Numbered from the stretch's first letter, positions 7,863-18,166 are shown. The stretch: DNA of 64,000 nt from Acidipila rosea (GCF_004339725.1 NZ_SMGK01000002.1:930001-994000), one strand, 5' to 3'. Notes: generated from the sequence alone by a model not told the origin. Numbers and translations: made by a program.

Positions 7863-10526
7863 TTATCCGATGAGGCCGGAGACGATCTCCGGGGTTGAGC
7901 TGAGCGCGGCGTCGAGCTGGGAGGCATCCTTGCCGCCCGCCTCTGCCATGTCTGGCCTGCCGCCGCCGGAGCCGCCAACGAGCCTGGCGATGGCGCCGAC
8001 GATCTTGCCTGCCTGCACCTTGCCGGTGAGGTCCTTCGTGACGCCGACGATGAGCGCGACCTTGCCCTCTTCCTGCGCGGAGCCGAGGACCACGACGCCG
8101 GAGCCGAGCCGGGTCCGCAGGTTATCGACGAGGGTGCGCATCTGGCCGCGGTCGAGGGCATCGACGCGCTGCGCGAGCACCTTGACGCCCTTGACCTCCA
8201 CGGCCTGATCGGCGGCGCCGGAGACGGCGGAGGAAGCAGACTTCATGCGGACCTGGTCTAGCTCGCGGCGAAGCTTCTTTACCTCTTCCTCCTGCGCGGC
8301 GAGGCGCTGACGGAGAGCGTCGGCGGGGGTGAGATCGACGCTGGGCGCAAGCTGCGCGGCGAGCTGCGCCACCTGGTAGTCGCGGCGGAACTCGTTGAGC
8401 GCGCCGAGGCCGGTGACCGCCTCCACACGGCGGACGCCGGAGGAGACGCTGCCCTCGCTCATGAGCTTGATGACACCAATTTCGCCGGTGGCTCCGGTGT
8501 GGGTGCCGCCGCAGAGTTCGGTGGAGAAGTCGCCGATCCTGACGACGCGGACGCGGTCGCCGTACTTCTCCCCGAAGAGCGCCATGGCGTGGTACTCGTT
8601 GATGGCAACGTCGATGGGCACGTCTTCAATGGTCTCGACACGGGTGTTGCCGAGGACTTCACGGTTGATGATGTCTTCAATGTCCTGCAGCTCTTCGTCG
8701 GCAACGGAGGCGAAGTGGGAGAAGTCAAAGCGCAGACGGGTGGGATCGACGAGCGAGCCGGCCTGCTTGACGTGGGTGCCGAGCACCTCCCGCAGGGCCG
8801 CGTGCAGCAGGTGCGTGCCGGTGTGGTTGCGGCGGGTGGCGTTGCGGTAGCCTGCATCGACGACGGCATCGACCTTATCGCCGATGCGGATGGGCTGCCG
8901 GACGGTGACGCGATGCGCGAAGACACCCTGCACGGGCTTGGTGCAACCGGTGACCTCAGCGACGACGGTGTTGTGGTCGTCCGAGTAAAGCCAGCCGTGA
9001 TCGCCGACCTGCCCGCCGGAGTCGGCGTAGAAGGTGGTGTGGTCGAGGACAATCTCCACCTGATCGCCGGGCTCGGCGAACTGCACGCCTGCGCCGTCCT
9101 TGACGATGGCGAGCACCTCAGCGCCTTCAGTCTTGAGATGGCCGTAGCCCTCAAAGGTGGTCTTTGCCAGCTCGCGGAAGGCTGGGCTGGCGGACTGCTT
9201 TGTGCCGCCCTTCCAGGAGGCGCGGGCGCGGGCCTGTTCCTCGGCGCGAGCCTGCTCGAAGCCGGTGAGATCGAAGGCAATGCCTGCGTCGCGGGCCGCG
9301 TCCATCATGAAGTCGAGGGGCAGGCCGTAGGTTTCGTAGAGATGGAAGGCATCTTTGCCAGCGAAGGAGCTGGATTGGAGAGCGCTCTGCAGCTGGCGTG
9401 CGCCGATCTCCAGCACGCGCGCGAACTGACGCTCCTCCGCTTCCACGACCCTGGCTACGCGGTCGGCGCTCTCGTTGAGCTCGGGGTAGGCTTTGGCCAT
9501 TTCGTCGCGCACGGCGTAGACCATGTCGCGCATGAAGGGCTTCTCCTGCCCGAGGAGGCGTCCGTGGCGGATGCCGCGGCGGAGGATCTTGCGCAGGACG
9601 TAGCCGCGGCCTTCGTTCGCCGGGTTGACGCCATCGGAGATGAGGAAGGTTGCGGCGCGGGCGTGGTCGGCGATGATGCGCAGGCTGGCGTTACCCAGGT
9701 CAAAGGCGTGGCCGGTGAGCTCGGCGGCGCGCCTGATGAGCGGGGTGAAGAGGTCTGTCTCGAAGTTTGACCGAACGCCCTGCAGGACGGCGGCGGTGCG
9801 TTCGAGGCCCATGCCGGTGTCGATGGAGGGCTTGGGCAGGAGGGCCAGTTCCCCGTTGGCGCTGCGGTCGAACTGCATGAAGACGAGGTTCCAGATCTCG
9901 ACGTAGCGGGCATCATCTTCACCGAAGGGCTTGTCTTCGCCGGTCTCGGAAGCCTCGATGCCCATGTCGTAGAAGATCTCAGAACAGGGGCCACAGGGGC
10001 CGGTGTCGCCCATCTGCCAGAAGTTGTCCTTGCTGCCGAACTCCTTGATGCGCTCGGCGGGAACGCCCTGGGCGCGCCATAGCTCGAAGGCCTCTTCATC
10101 ACGGGGGACGCCGTTTTCGCCCTTGAAGATGGTGACGTAGAGCTTATCCTTCGGAATGCCGAACCACTCGGGCGAGGTGACGAGCTCCCATGCGTAGGCG
10201 ATGGCGTCGGCCTTGAAGTAGTCGCCGAAGCTGAAGTTGCCGAGCATCTCAAAGAAGGTGTGATGGCGGCGGGTGAAGCCGACATTCTCAAGATCGTTGT
10301 GCTTGCCGCCGGCGCGGACGCACTTCTGCGAAGTGGTGGCGCGGGAGTAGTTGCGCTGTTCGATGCCGAGGAAGACATCCTTGAACTGGTTCATGCCCGC
10401 GTTGGTGAAGAGCAGGGTGGGATCGTTGGCTGGGACAAGCGAAGAGGAGTGCACGCGGCGGTGCCCCTTCGACTCAAAAAACTTCAAAAACATCTCGCGG
10501 ATTTCAGAACCGGAACGCACTTGCAT
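7863..10526 (-). CDS. alaS: Alanyl-tRNA synthetase
   Basis: Class II synthetase that charges tRNA-Ala and edits mischarged Ser/Gly. At 887 residues it is full length. Visible features are the N-terminal catalytic core ([31 protein letters not shown]), the editing-domain zinc ligands HTGTHLLH and [15 protein letters not shown], and a glycine-rich C-terminal DHHA1-like region ([15 protein letters not shown]) preceded by a short coiled coil. The ATG at 10526 begins [10 protein letters not shown], the usual family start. It is flanked by a DUF429 gene 30 bases upstream and an ABC ATPase gene 23 bases downstream. Confidence 0.98.
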   Translation of the reverse strand: MQVRSGSEIREMFLKFFESKGHRRVHSSSLVPANDPTLLFTNAGMNQFKDVFLGIEQRNYSRATTSQKCVRAGGKHNDLENVGFTRRHHTFFEMLGNFSFGDYFKADAIAYAWELVTSPEWFGIPKDKLYVTIFKGENGVPRDEEAFELWRAQGVPAERIKEFGSKDNFWQMGDTGPCGPCSEIFYDMGIEASETGEDKPFGEDDARYVEIWNLVFMQFDRSANGELALLPKPSIDTGMGLERTAAVLQGVRSNFETDLFTPLIRRAAELTGHAFDLGNASLRIIADHARAATFLISDGVNPANEGRGYVLRKILRRGIRHGRLLGQEKPFMRDMVYAVRDEMAKAYPELNESADRVARVVEAEERQFARVLEIGARQLQSALQSSSFAGKDAFHLYETYGLPLDFMMDAARDAGIAFDLTGFEQARAEEQARARASWKGGTKQSASPAFRELAKTTFEGYGHLKTEGAEVLAIVKDGAGVQFAEPGDQVEIVLDHTTFYADSGGQVGDHGWLYSDDHNTVVAEVTGCTKPVQGVFAHRVTVRQPIRIGDKVDAVVDAGYRNATRRNHTGTHLLHAALREVLGTHVKQAGSLVDPTRLRFDFSHFASVADEELQDIEDIINREVLGNTRVETIEDVPIDVAINEYHAMALFGEKYGDRVRVVRIGDFSTELCGGTHTGATGEIGVIKLMSEGSVSSGVRRVEAVTGLGALNEFRRDYQVAQLAAQLAPSVDLTPADALRQRLAAQEEEVKKLRRELDQVRMKSASSAVSGAADQAVEVKGVKVLAQRVDALDRGQMRTLVDNLRTRLGSGVVVLGSAQEEGKVALIVGVTKDLTGKVQAGKIVGAIARLVGGSGGGRPDMAEAGGKDASQLDAALSSTPEIVSGLIG

Positions 10527-10556
10527 GCTTCCAGTGTAAGGCAGCGAGAGGCGGTT

Positions 10557-11351
10557 TCACGGCTGCCAGATGGCTCCCTCGAGAAGCGCGTCAGGGCCGG
10601 TGACGGGCGGGAGCGCGGAGAGGCGGTCGGCAGCAGCTGCCATGCCCATGACGGAGCAGAGGGCGTCGAAGGCATCTTCCGAGTGGCGGGCAGAGGCGAG
10701 GACCGCAGGCGGCAGTGCAGCGAAGGGCGCGGACTGCAGATGGGCGACGCGAGCGGCGGCGCTCGACTTGCGGAGGGGGCCGGTGAAGAGGCGCGGATAC
10801 AGCTCAAAGACGACGGGCAGGCGGGGAGGATCAAAAGGCCAGACGGAGAAGCCTGCCTGCTGCAGCTGCAGCAGATGGGGCAGGCCGCGCAGGGAGCCGG
10901 TGCCGACGGCTCCTGCTCCGCCGATCTGGAAGGGCGACTTGGGCTGGATGCCGGCGATGCGGATGGCTCGGTCGGTGGCACGGAAGCCGCGCCAGTGAGG
11001 CTGGCGGTGATCGGAGGGGCAGCGGCTGCCCTTGCCTCGGCCCCAGAAAGGGGGAACGCAGGAGGCGAGCCAGCGCTCGCCCTCCCGCTCGGCAAGCTGC
11101 CAGAACTGGCGCACGGTGGCGCAGCCCTGCGCGCGGAGGAACCAGGCCGGGAAGGAGAACGCGAAGTCGAGGCCGACGGCGAGCTGCGGTGTTTGACGGG
11201 CGGCGGCGATGAGCCAGCGGCAGGCCTGCTCGCGGGTGCGGCCACCCTCAACGGAGACGCGGCCATCCTGCCAGTCGGCGATGCGGATCCTGTCGCGCTG
11301 GCCGCGGTCTGTGCAATCCCCTGACCAGTCAACTGCGATGAGGCGCATCAT
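10557..11351 (-). CDS. DUF429 family protein (predicted RNase H-fold nuclease)
   Basis: A 264-residue protein of the DUF429 (PF04250) family, predicted to have an RNase H-like fold. No reaction is established. Typical segments are AVDWSG at the N-terminus, LDFAFSFPAWF, a central VFELYPRLF and the C-terminal EDAFDALCSVMGMAA with conserved acidic residues. The frame is open far upstream (to 12605) but that extension is antisense to the porin gene and is rejected. ATG at 11351, with AAGGGA six bases upstream, gives the natural N-terminus MMRLIAVDWSG. It shares a 60-base divergent intergenic region with the porin gene and probably heads the alaS transcript. Confidence 0.8.
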   Translation of the reverse strand: MMRLIAVDWSGDCTDRGQRDRIRIADWQDGRVSVEGGRTREQACRWLIAAARQTPQLAVGLDFAFSFPAWFLRAQGCATVRQFWQLAEREGERWLASCVPPFWGRGKGSRCPSDHRQPHWRGFRATDRAIRIAGIQPKSPFQIGGAGAVGTGSLRGLPHLLQLQQAGFSVWPFDPPRLPVVFELYPRLFTGPLRKSSAAARVAHLQSAPFAALPPAVLASARHSEDAFDALCSVMGMAAAADRLSALPPVTGPDALLEGAIWQP

Positions 11352-11411
11352 AACCATTCCCTTCATCGCCCGATAGCAATAATTTATAGTCTCAACGAGA
11401 CCAGACATTTG

Positions 11412-12848
11412 ATGAAACCGAAATTCAACCGCCGGTTCGTTCATCGAGCGGTAGTGGGGACAATCTTTTTCTTCGCAGGACTTGCAGGACTTGCGGTCCA
11501 GGGGCAGGGGCAGACCGTTCTGCCGGACGCACCGAAGCCGGCAGAGCGCAGCTCTTCCTTTTTTCACCGGCTGGCCACCTATTATGGCGAGGACTGGAGC
11601 GGCACGCTGCCGTCGTCGGCGGCCCCGGTGCGCAGGCTGCCGGCTTCCCCGCTGGACTCGCCGCCCTTCCCAAACGCGGACTGGAGCTATAGCGGATCGC
11701 AGGAGATAGGCGCGCCGGACACGGGCAGCTATCCCCTGATGACAGCGCTGAACGGGGCGAAGAGTCGAACCAAGGTGTATGGCTGGGTGGAGCCTTCGTT
11801 CAACCTGAGCACCTCGGGAGACTCCAATGCGCCGGTGGCTTATGACCAGTTCGCTAACCGGGTGGAACTGCAGCAGCTGGTCGTCATTGTGGAGCGGCTG
11901 GCGGACACGGTGCAGACGAAGCACTGGGACTTTGGATATCACCTGACGGGTATTTTCGGGACGGACTACTACTTCACTACGGGGAAGGGATATTTCAGCC
12001 AGCAACTGCTGAAATTTAACCGGCAATACGGGGCGGATCTTCCGGCGGAGTACGTTGACCTCTATGTACCGAAGGTGGCGAAGGGTATGGACGTGAGGGT
12101 AGGGCGGTTCAGCTCGATTCCGGGGATTGAGTCGCAGTGGGCTCCGGGGAACTACATCTTCTCTCACTCGCTGGTGAACACCTTTGACGCGCTCACGGAT
12201 ACGGGGCTGCTGGCGACGGTCAAGCTGAGCGACCGCTGGCTGGTGCAGGCGGGGATCAGTGCCGGGCACGACGTGGCTCCCTGGACGGACGACGCAAAGG
12301 CGAGCGGCACGGCGTGTCTCGACTACACATCGGGAAGCGTGAAGGACAGCCTGTATGTCTGCGCCAATGGCATCAACAGCGGGAAGTACGCGTATGACAA
12401 TATTCAGCAATACGACGGGACGTGGTATCACCGGTTCAGCAAGACATGGCACATGGCGACGGAGAGCTGGTTCATGTATGAGCGCGACGTGCCGAACGCA
12501 GCGGGGCCACTGCCAATAGAGACGGGCACGTACGGGGCGGTGTGCCAGCCGGGCGAGCTGCGCTGCCTGGCGCCGGAGTATGCGGCGGTCAACTACCTGG
12601 AGCACGAGATTTCACCCTCGCTGATGATGTCCTTCCGATCGGATTTCATGAACGACAAGAAGGGGCAGCGCACCGGCTATGCGGGCAGATATGCGGAAAA
12701 TACGCTCTCGCTGACGAAGTGGTTCGGGAGCACGGTGGAGGTGCGGCCTGAGGTGCGCTTCGACCGCTCGTATGACCGGCCTGCCTACGACAAGGGCAGA
12801 ACCAGCAACCAGTTCACCTTTGCCTCAGACCTGATTTACCGCTTCTAG
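11412..12848 (+). CDS. BBP2-like outer-membrane beta-barrel porin (copy 1)
   Basis: Exported protein of ~478 residues with a long signal peptide (KFNRRFVHRAVVG, hydrophobic core, cleavage near VQG-QGQ). The rest alternates short aromatic-rich strands as expected of an outer-membrane barrel and ends FASDLIYRF, with a terminal Phe typical for BAM recognition. Repeated phrases KVYGWVEPSFNLSTS, VDLYVPKVAKGMDVRVGRF and GNYIFSHSLVNTFD are those of the beta-barrel porin-2 (PF07642) group. ATG at 11412 is preferred to the TTG just before it. A paralogue with the same segment order follows 113 bases downstream. The solute is unknown. Confidence 0.82.
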   Translation: MKPKFNRRFVHRAVVGTIFFFAGLAGLAVQGQGQTVLPDAPKPAERSSSFFHRLATYYGEDWSGTLPSSAAPVRRLPASPLDSPPFPNADWSYSGSQEIGAPDTGSYPLMTALNGAKSRTKVYGWVEPSFNLSTSGDSNAPVAYDQFANRVELQQLVVIVERLADTVQTKHWDFGYHLTGIFGTDYYFTTGKGYFSQQLLKFNRQYGADLPAEYVDLYVPKVAKGMDVRVGRFSSIPGIESQWAPGNYIFSHSLVNTFDALTDTGLLATVKLSDRWLVQAGISAGHDVAPWTDDAKASGTACLDYTSGSVKDSLYVCANGINSGKYAYDNIQQYDGTWYHRFSKTWHMATESWFMYERDVPNAAGPLPIETGTYGAVCQPGELRCLAPEYAAVNYLEHEISPSLMMSFRSDFMNDKKGQRTGYAGRYAENTLSLTKWFGSTVEVRPEVRFDRSYDRPAYDKGRTSNQFTFASDLIYRF

Positions 12849-12961
12849 CCTCGTTCCTTTTTAGGGACGCCGGCCGCGCCTTACAGCTTTCTTACAAGTT
12901 GCTGTGCTCACCCTTATGACCTGCTCACTAGCCTTGGGCATGGTTGTTTGGGAGAACCATG

Positions 12962-14479
12962 ATGAGCAGGAAAGCTATTTATATTGGGATGATTTTTGGA
13001 TTGCTGTGTATGCCGGCATGCCTCCGCGCTGCGGGCGACTCCACGGCAGCAACGCGGCCGAATGGCGAGCCGCTGCTCGAGGACAACGCAGGCAGCAGCG
13101 CCCCGGCGCCAAGCCGGCAGGGCTTTATTGTGCGACTCGGTCACGCGTACCTCGATGACTGGACGTCGAGCTCAAACGGGTCAGCACCAGCAGCAGAGCC
13201 AGCACGCAGAGGAACGCCGGCGCCGTTGAATTCGCCGCCTTTCCCTTCGGCAGACTGGCCGATTGGCGGCACGGTGGTGATCGGCGCACCTGACTACCAG
13301 ACCTACCCCCTGATGCAGGCGATCAATCAGAACAGGAGCCGGGTGAAGGTCTATGGGTGGTTTGACATTGGCGGCAATGCAAGTACGTCGAACAAGGGCA
13401 AGTATGCGAATGCTCCGGCTGCGTACGATGTAATTCCCAATTCGATTCAGCTGGACCAGGCGGCGCTGTATATCGAGCGGCTGCCGGACACGGTGCAGAA
13501 GGACCACTTCGACTGGGGATTTCGCCTGACGAATCTGTATGGGCTGGACTACAGGTATACGACAGCGGTGGGGGTTCTGAGCCAGCAACTGCTGTCGCAC
13601 CAGAGCGGGCAGACCTATGGCTACGACCCGGTGATGTACTACCTGGACCTCTACTTTCCGCATGTAGCGCAGGGGATGGATGTGCGCGTGGGACGATATA
13701 TTTCGCTGCCGGATATCGAGGCGCAGCTGGCTCCGAACAACTACACCTATAGCCACTCGCTGCTCTACACGGTGGACTGCTATACGCAGCACGGCGTGAA
13801 TGCGACGGTGAAGCTGAACGGCCACTGGACGGTGCAGGCGGGCGTTTCAGGCGGGTGCGAGGCGGCGCCGTGGACAAAGTATGCGAAGCTGACCGGTAAC
13901 GCGTGCGCTTCCTACACGTGGAGCAATGGCGGCAACAACCTCTACCTGTGCGCGAATTCGCTGAACTCGGCCAAGTACTCGTATAACAATGTTTCCGCTT
14001 ATTACCTGACTTTCTACCACAAGATCAACGCCACCTGGCACACGGACACGGAGGGCTGGTACCAGTACGAACGGGATGTGCCGAACCTGAATTACGTGGG
14101 CGGCTACAGTACGATCACTTCGCCTGCGCCGATCACGGGCGCGAATGGGGCCTACTGCAATCCCATTGCGGAGCACTGCTATGCGCCGGACTGGGCGGTG
14201 GTGAATTATCTGGAACATGAGTTCGACAACCACCATGCCTCGCTGAATATCCGCAACGAGTTTGTGGACGACATCAAGGGGCAGCGCACGGGCACGGCCA
14301 CGAAGTACTCAGAGCACCTGGTGGGATTCAACTTCTGGCTGGGGAGCACGGTGACGTTCCGCCCGGAGTTGAGGCTCGACCACTCGTATGACAGGCCAGC
14401 CTTCGATGCGCCTTATCTCGGGTCGCCGACGAAGACGACGCAGATGACGCTGGCGGGAGACGTGATCTATCACTTCTAA
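12962..14479 (+). CDS. BBP2-like outer-membrane beta-barrel porin (copy 2)
   Basis: Paralogue of the preceding porin gene, about 505 residues. It has a signal peptide (MSRKAIYIGMIFGLLCMPACLRA), a low-complexity Ala/Pro N-terminal region, then the matching barrel landmarks KVYGWFDIGGNASTSN, LDLYFPHVAQGMDVRVGRY, PNNYTYSHSLLYTVD and a terminal Phe in LAGDVIYHF. ATG at 12962 lies six bases after GGGAGA (12950-12955). The ATG at 12959 and TTG at 12944 are less well placed. No strong terminator separates the copies, so they may be cotranscribed, but divergence between them suggests different solute preference. Confidence 0.82.
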   Translation: MSRKAIYIGMIFGLLCMPACLRAAGDSTAATRPNGEPLLEDNAGSSAPAPSRQGFIVRLGHAYLDDWTSSSNGSAPAAEPARRGTPAPLNSPPFPSADWPIGGTVVIGAPDYQTYPLMQAINQNRSRVKVYGWFDIGGNASTSNKGKYANAPAAYDVIPNSIQLDQAALYIERLPDTVQKDHFDWGFRLTNLYGLDYRYTTAVGVLSQQLLSHQSGQTYGYDPVMYYLDLYFPHVAQGMDVRVGRYISLPDIEAQLAPNNYTYSHSLLYTVDCYTQHGVNATVKLNGHWTVQAGVSGGCEAAPWTKYAKLTGNACASYTWSNGGNNLYLCANSLNSAKYSYNNVSAYYLTFYHKINATWHTDTEGWYQYERDVPNLNYVGGYSTITSPAPITGANGAYCNPIAEHCYAPDWAVVNYLEHEFDNHHASLNIRNEFVDDIKGQRTGTATKYSEHLVGFNFWLGSTVTFRPELRLDHSYDRPAFDAPYLGSPTKTTQMTLAGDVIYHF

Positions 14480-14494
14480 CCTGCGGCGGCGCTT

Positions 14495-15058
14495 CTAGCC
14501 TGCGCTCGGGTCGTCGTCGAGGCTGTCGAGCGCGGCGAGAGCGGCGAGAGCGGCGTCGTTCACCTTCCACTGCTTGAGCACCTTGTAGATGGCTGTGGTT
14601 GAGAAGCCGCCGCGCATGAGCATTCGCATGACGCGCGCGGCTTCCTTGTCATTCGTGGGCTGGGGGACGCGCTTGCGCTCCAGGTGGCGGCGCGCGAGCT
14701 CGGCTTCATCGATATTTTCGTAGGCAGAGTCGAGCGTGCGGTTGACCAATTCGGCGTGGAGGCCCTTCTGCATGAGGTCCTGCTGGACGCGGCGGCGGCC
14801 AAGGCTGCGATTCTGCTGGCGGAGACGGGTGAAGTCTTCCGCAAAGGCGGCGTCGTTGAGGTAGCCGTGGTCCTTGAGCCTGGCGAGGACGGCCTCGATG
14901 TGGGCTGCGCCAACTTCTCCCGGCTCAGCGCGGAGGCGGAGGAGCTTCCTGATCTCGGCGACGGTACGCATGCGCCGCCCGAGCGCAGCGACGGCACGCT
15001 CGTAGAGGCCCGCTTCATCAAGCGGGGCAGATTGCTTTGGCCGGCGGCTGAAACTCAT
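14495..15058 (-). CDS. recX: Regulatory protein RecX
   Basis: A 187-residue, charged, helical protein of the RecX family, which binds RecA filaments and modulates recombination and the SOS response. The tandem three-helix repeats are visible: LYERAVAALGRRMRTVAEIRKLL, VLARLKDHGYLNDAAFAEDF, then LGRRRVQQDLMQKGLHAELVNRTL. The gene follows the histidine-kinase gene by 12 bases on the same strand. recA is not in the window, which departs from the common recA-recX pairing. Confidence 0.88.
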   Translation of the reverse strand: MSFSRRPKQSAPLDEAGLYERAVAALGRRMRTVAEIRKLLRLRAEPGEVGAAHIEAVLARLKDHGYLNDAAFAEDFTRLRQQNRSLGRRRVQQDLMQKGLHAELVNRTLDSAYENIDEAELARRHLERKRVPQPTNDKEAARVMRMLMRGGFSTTAIYKVLKQWKVNDAALAALAALDSLDDDPSAG

Positions 15059-15070
15059 CCTGTTGTGATG

Positions 15071-17050
15071 TTAGAACGTTGGCGCGGTGAAGGTGGCCTG
15101 GGGAACGAGCGGGACGCTCTCGCAGGGGAGCTCGATGACGACGGCTGCGCCGTGAGGATAGAGGTTGACGGCGCTGATGTCGCCACCGTGTTCACGGACG
15201 ATGGAATAGCAGAGGCCGAGACCGAGGCCGGTTCCCTCGCGGGGTTCGGTGGGCAGGTAAAAGGGATCGAAGATGTGGGTGAGGTCAGAAAAGCCGGACC
15301 CGGTATCGGAGACGACGATTCGCAGATACTCGCCCTGGCGCGAAGCATCGATGAGGATCCTCTTTTCCCGACCTTCAGGGAGGGCATCGAGGGCGCTGAC
15401 GGAGTTGTTGAGCAGCTGGAGGATGACCTGGCACATGTGATCCGCGTCAGCCGGGATGGGCGGCAGCGAAGGTGCGATCCGCAGCTCGAGCTTGATGCCG
15501 GAACGGCTGAGCTCCGGACCGCGAAGCTGTTCGATGTCAGCCAGCATCTGGGCGATGGCAAGCGGAGCGCGGTGGTCCCACTTGGGGCGCCAAAAGCGGA
15601 TGAGGCTCTCGATGGTCTTCTTCATCCGGCGCGACTCCTGGAGGATGATGGCGGCGGCGGAGCGGACGGCATCGTCTGTTGCAATCTCCTCGATCACCTG
15701 ACCGTAGCCCATGACCGCAGTCAAGGGATTGTTGAGCTCATGGGCGACGCCGCCGGCGAGATGTCCGAGGCCGGCCAGCTTCTCCGCACGGAGGATGCGG
15801 CGCGTCAACTGGCCGGCCTCCCGCAGGGCGGCAACACGCGCGGCGAGCAGCTCGAGGGGGAGCATTTCATCAGGCATGAGCGGCTCGTCGGGATTGCGCA
15901 GGCCGCCGAGCAGTAGCAGGCCATCGAGCGCTCCGGCGCTGCTGCGAAGCACCATGCCGGTGTAGAGGGGGCCATCCTGATCGGATGAGAGGGGGCGCAG
16001 CGAGGTGGAGGGGCCGGCGGCGACCTGCTCGATGGCTGCAGGCTCTGCGCTGCGGGCGAAGGTCTCGACTGCCACCCTGGTGTCCAGATGCATCCCTGCA
16101 GAGGCAGCGAAGTAGAAGCCTCCTTCAACGCCGCGCAGCAGGATGGCGACGTGTGCGAAGCGGCTGCTGGCGGAGACTGTCTCGCAGACCTCCTCATAGA
16201 TTTTCTGGGAGTGGCCGGGGACGCCCCAGAGGTTGATGCGGGCGTAGGACTCAAGCTCCAGGTGAGCGCGGTGGTCCCTGACCCGGGTGGCGGCGTTCGC
16301 AATCAGTTCATCCTCAAGCACCAGCACGACCATGCCGAGGGCGGTGACGATCTTGATCAGGTTTACGGTGCGGCCCAGGACCAGCACAGAAAACCCGTGG
16401 GAGAGCAGCACGCCGTCGAGCAGGCCGGGGATACTCCAGGCAATAAACCCGACGACGGTGAGCACAATGCCGGGACTCAGGCGCCGGTACTTGACGAGAA
16501 AGAGGATGGCCGTCAGCAGGTTCACCGCACTCTGCACGACATAGAGGGTGAACATGTAGTCGCCCTGCCAGGTGAGATAGATACACACCCCGCCGACAAT
16601 CACAGCGTAGGGCAAGGTGAACCAGACAGGCAGCAGATTGCGATGGGATGCCCAGACTATGCCGGTGATTGTCGCGGCAACTGCCATCACGAACACAAGC
16701 AGATGATGTTTGCCGGGCGAAGCAGGGTAGAGCGAAACGAGCAGGAGATAGGCGACCAGGGGCAGAGAGAAAAGCTGGATATAGTGAAAACGGGTTTTAC
16801 CTACGCTGCCCGGAGAGAGCGAGCCCAGGAACATCAGGGCAGCCAGTTCAAGGCAGACATTCGAGATGGCTAGACCGGCAGGCACATGCCATATTCCCTG
16901 CCACTCGATAATGAGGCGCAGGGAGACGAGCACCCAGCCGAGGGTCCAGAGAAGGCGCAGATGAGAGCGCGCGCGAAGATATAGCCACAGGAAAAGACCG
17001 GTGAGCACCGTAAGTAGAACAAGGGTCGGTAAACGGTAGTATTCGTGCAT
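15071..17050 (-). CDS. Membrane sensor histidine kinase (multi-TM, GAF-like, HisKA, HATPase_c)
   Basis: Two-component sensor of 659 residues. Residues 1-245 form seven or eight TM helices. Residues ~265-415 look like a GAF-type sensory domain. The phosphoacceptor H-box is GLGHLAGGVAHELNNPLTAVMGYGQ with His437. The ATPase domain shows an N-box-like LLNNSVSAL (~547), G1 DTGSGF (~582) and G2 GTGLGLGLCYSIVREHGG (~606). It is an NtrB-like HPK4-type kinase. No response regulator gene is adjacent. recX follows after 12 bases, so the two are probably cotranscribed. The signal sensed cannot be told. Confidence 0.9.
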   Translation of the reverse strand: MHEYYRLPTLVLLTVLTGLFLWLYLRARSHLRLLWTLGWVLVSLRLIIEWQGIWHVPAGLAISNVCLELAALMFLGSLSPGSVGKTRFHYIQLFSLPLVAYLLLVSLYPASPGKHHLLVFVMAVAATITGIVWASHRNLLPVWFTLPYAVIVGGVCIYLTWQGDYMFTLYVVQSAVNLLTAILFLVKYRRLSPGIVLTVVGFIAWSIPGLLDGVLLSHGFSVLVLGRTVNLIKIVTALGMVVLVLEDELIANAATRVRDHRAHLELESYARINLWGVPGHSQKIYEEVCETVSASSRFAHVAILLRGVEGGFYFAASAGMHLDTRVAVETFARSAEPAAIEQVAAGPSTSLRPLSSDQDGPLYTGMVLRSSAGALDGLLLLGGLRNPDEPLMPDEMLPLELLAARVAALREAGQLTRRILRAEKLAGLGHLAGGVAHELNNPLTAVMGYGQVIEEIATDDAVRSAAAIILQESRRMKKTIESLIRFWRPKWDHRAPLAIAQMLADIEQLRGPELSRSGIKLELRIAPSLPPIPADADHMCQVILQLLNNSVSALDALPEGREKRILIDASRQGEYLRIVVSDTGSGFSDLTHIFDPFYLPTEPREGTGLGLGLCYSIVREHGGDISAVNLYPHGAAVVIELPCESVPLVPQATFTAPTF

Positions 17051-17187
17051 GCTTGCTATCTATGTCTGGGGTTCGCGGCCTCAGTTTACAGGGTTCGGCT
17101 ACGGCGCGGCATATTTTCGGCGGTAAATCTTGATGGCGATAGTCGTTTCATAAGACGGCTGCGTCTATGAGAGAAGGAGCACTTGCA

Positions 17188-18096
17188 GTGAGGAGTCACC
17201 AGATTTTAGGCGGAATGGTGCTGACGGCAGCGCTGGCGGCGGGGGCAGTTTTCGTCCCGGCGCTGCGGGCGCAGGTTTCTTATACAGAAATGCCGCTGGA
17301 CTCGGGCTTTGGAAAGCTCGATCCATCGCAGCCATCGGTGCCGGTGCAGCAGATCATCCAGGAGTTCACGGCCAAGGAGTCAGTCTTCCGCGCGGCGCTG
17401 AACAACTACACCTACGAGCGCAGCGTGAAGGTGGAGACGATCGACGATGACGGCAAGGTGGATGGCCAGTATTACGAGGTGACGGACATCATCCTGGACC
17501 CCTCGGGACGGCGTATGGAGCATGTCGTCTTCGCTCCGGCAAACAGTTTGCAGCGCATCTCGATGAGCCCGGCAGATTTCCAGGATATCGAGCAGCGGCT
17601 GCCGTTTGTGCTGACGACGGAGGACGCCAGTCAGTATGACGTGACCTACGCGGGCAAGCAGAAGGTAGACGACCTGGACACTTATGTCTTCAACGTAAGG
17701 CCAAAGGTGATCGTCAAGGGCCATCGCTACTTCCAGGGACAGATCTGGGTTGATCAGCACGACCTGCAGATCGTGGTGACGAACGGCAAAAACGTGCCCG
17801 ACGATACCCGCAAAGGGCATGAAGATCTTTCGCCGCCCTTCACTACTTATCGCCAGCAGATCGACGGCAAGTATTGGTTCCCCGTGTACACACGGGGCGA
17901 AGGTGTGCTGCATTTTGCAGCAGGGACGGGCTACCTGAGCCAGGATGTCCACATCCGGGAGACTCTGAAGTACACCAATTACAAGCAGTTTGGATCGAAC
18001 GTGAAGATCCTGTTCAACGGCCAGGACATCGGCCAGGGGCAAACTGGCAGCCAAGCGCCACCGGCAGCCCAGACTCCTCCGTCCAAACCACAATAG
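17188..18096 (+). CDS. Exported protein of unknown function (possibly LolA-like fold)
   Basis: A 302-residue secreted protein. GTG at 17188 is chosen because AGAAGGAG (17172-17179) lies eight bases upstream. The ATG at 17167 precedes this site. The signal peptide has a long hydrophobic core and ends near ALRAQ. The mature part is rich in beta strands with phrases such as NYTYERSVKVETIDDDGKVDG, KVDDLDTYVFNVRPK and YFQGQIWVDQHDLQIV, reminiscent of outer-membrane-lipoprotein-sorting (LolA/LolB-like) folds. That is inference from pattern only. The C-terminal 20 residues are Gln/Pro/Ala-rich. It is divergent from the kinase gene. Confidence 0.72.
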   Translation: MRSHQILGGMVLTAALAAGAVFVPALRAQVSYTEMPLDSGFGKLDPSQPSVPVQQIIQEFTAKESVFRAALNNYTYERSVKVETIDDDGKVDGQYYEVTDIILDPSGRRMEHVVFAPANSLQRISMSPADFQDIEQRLPFVLTTEDASQYDVTYAGKQKVDDLDTYVFNVRPKVIVKGHRYFQGQIWVDQHDLQIVVTNGKNVPDDTRKGHEDLSPPFTTYRQQIDGKYWFPVYTRGEGVLHFAAGTGYLSQDVHIRETLKYTNYKQFGSNVKILFNGQDIGQGQTGSQAPPAAQTPPSKPQ

Positions 18097-18141
18097 TTGG
18101 AGGAAGGGATAGCTCCCGGACTATTAATTGCAATGTACTTG

Positions 18142-18166
18142 GCATAGGCAGGAGTTGCAGCTATGC
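18142..18166 (+). promoter_or_regulatory. Inverted repeat enclosing the ribosome binding site of the JmjC-like gene
   Basis: GCATAG (18142-18147) and CTATGC (18161-18166) can pair, enclosing the AGGAG ribosome binding site at about 18150-18154 and including the ATG at 18163. Such a hairpin could limit translation initiation. The stem is only six pairs, so a regulatory role is tentative. Confidence 0.3.

Noticed and set aside
11352..12605. Long upstream extension of the DUF429 reading frame
   Set aside because: The extension is antisense to the porin gene and Arg/His-rich as expected of a shadow frame. The good start with ribosome binding site is at 11351.
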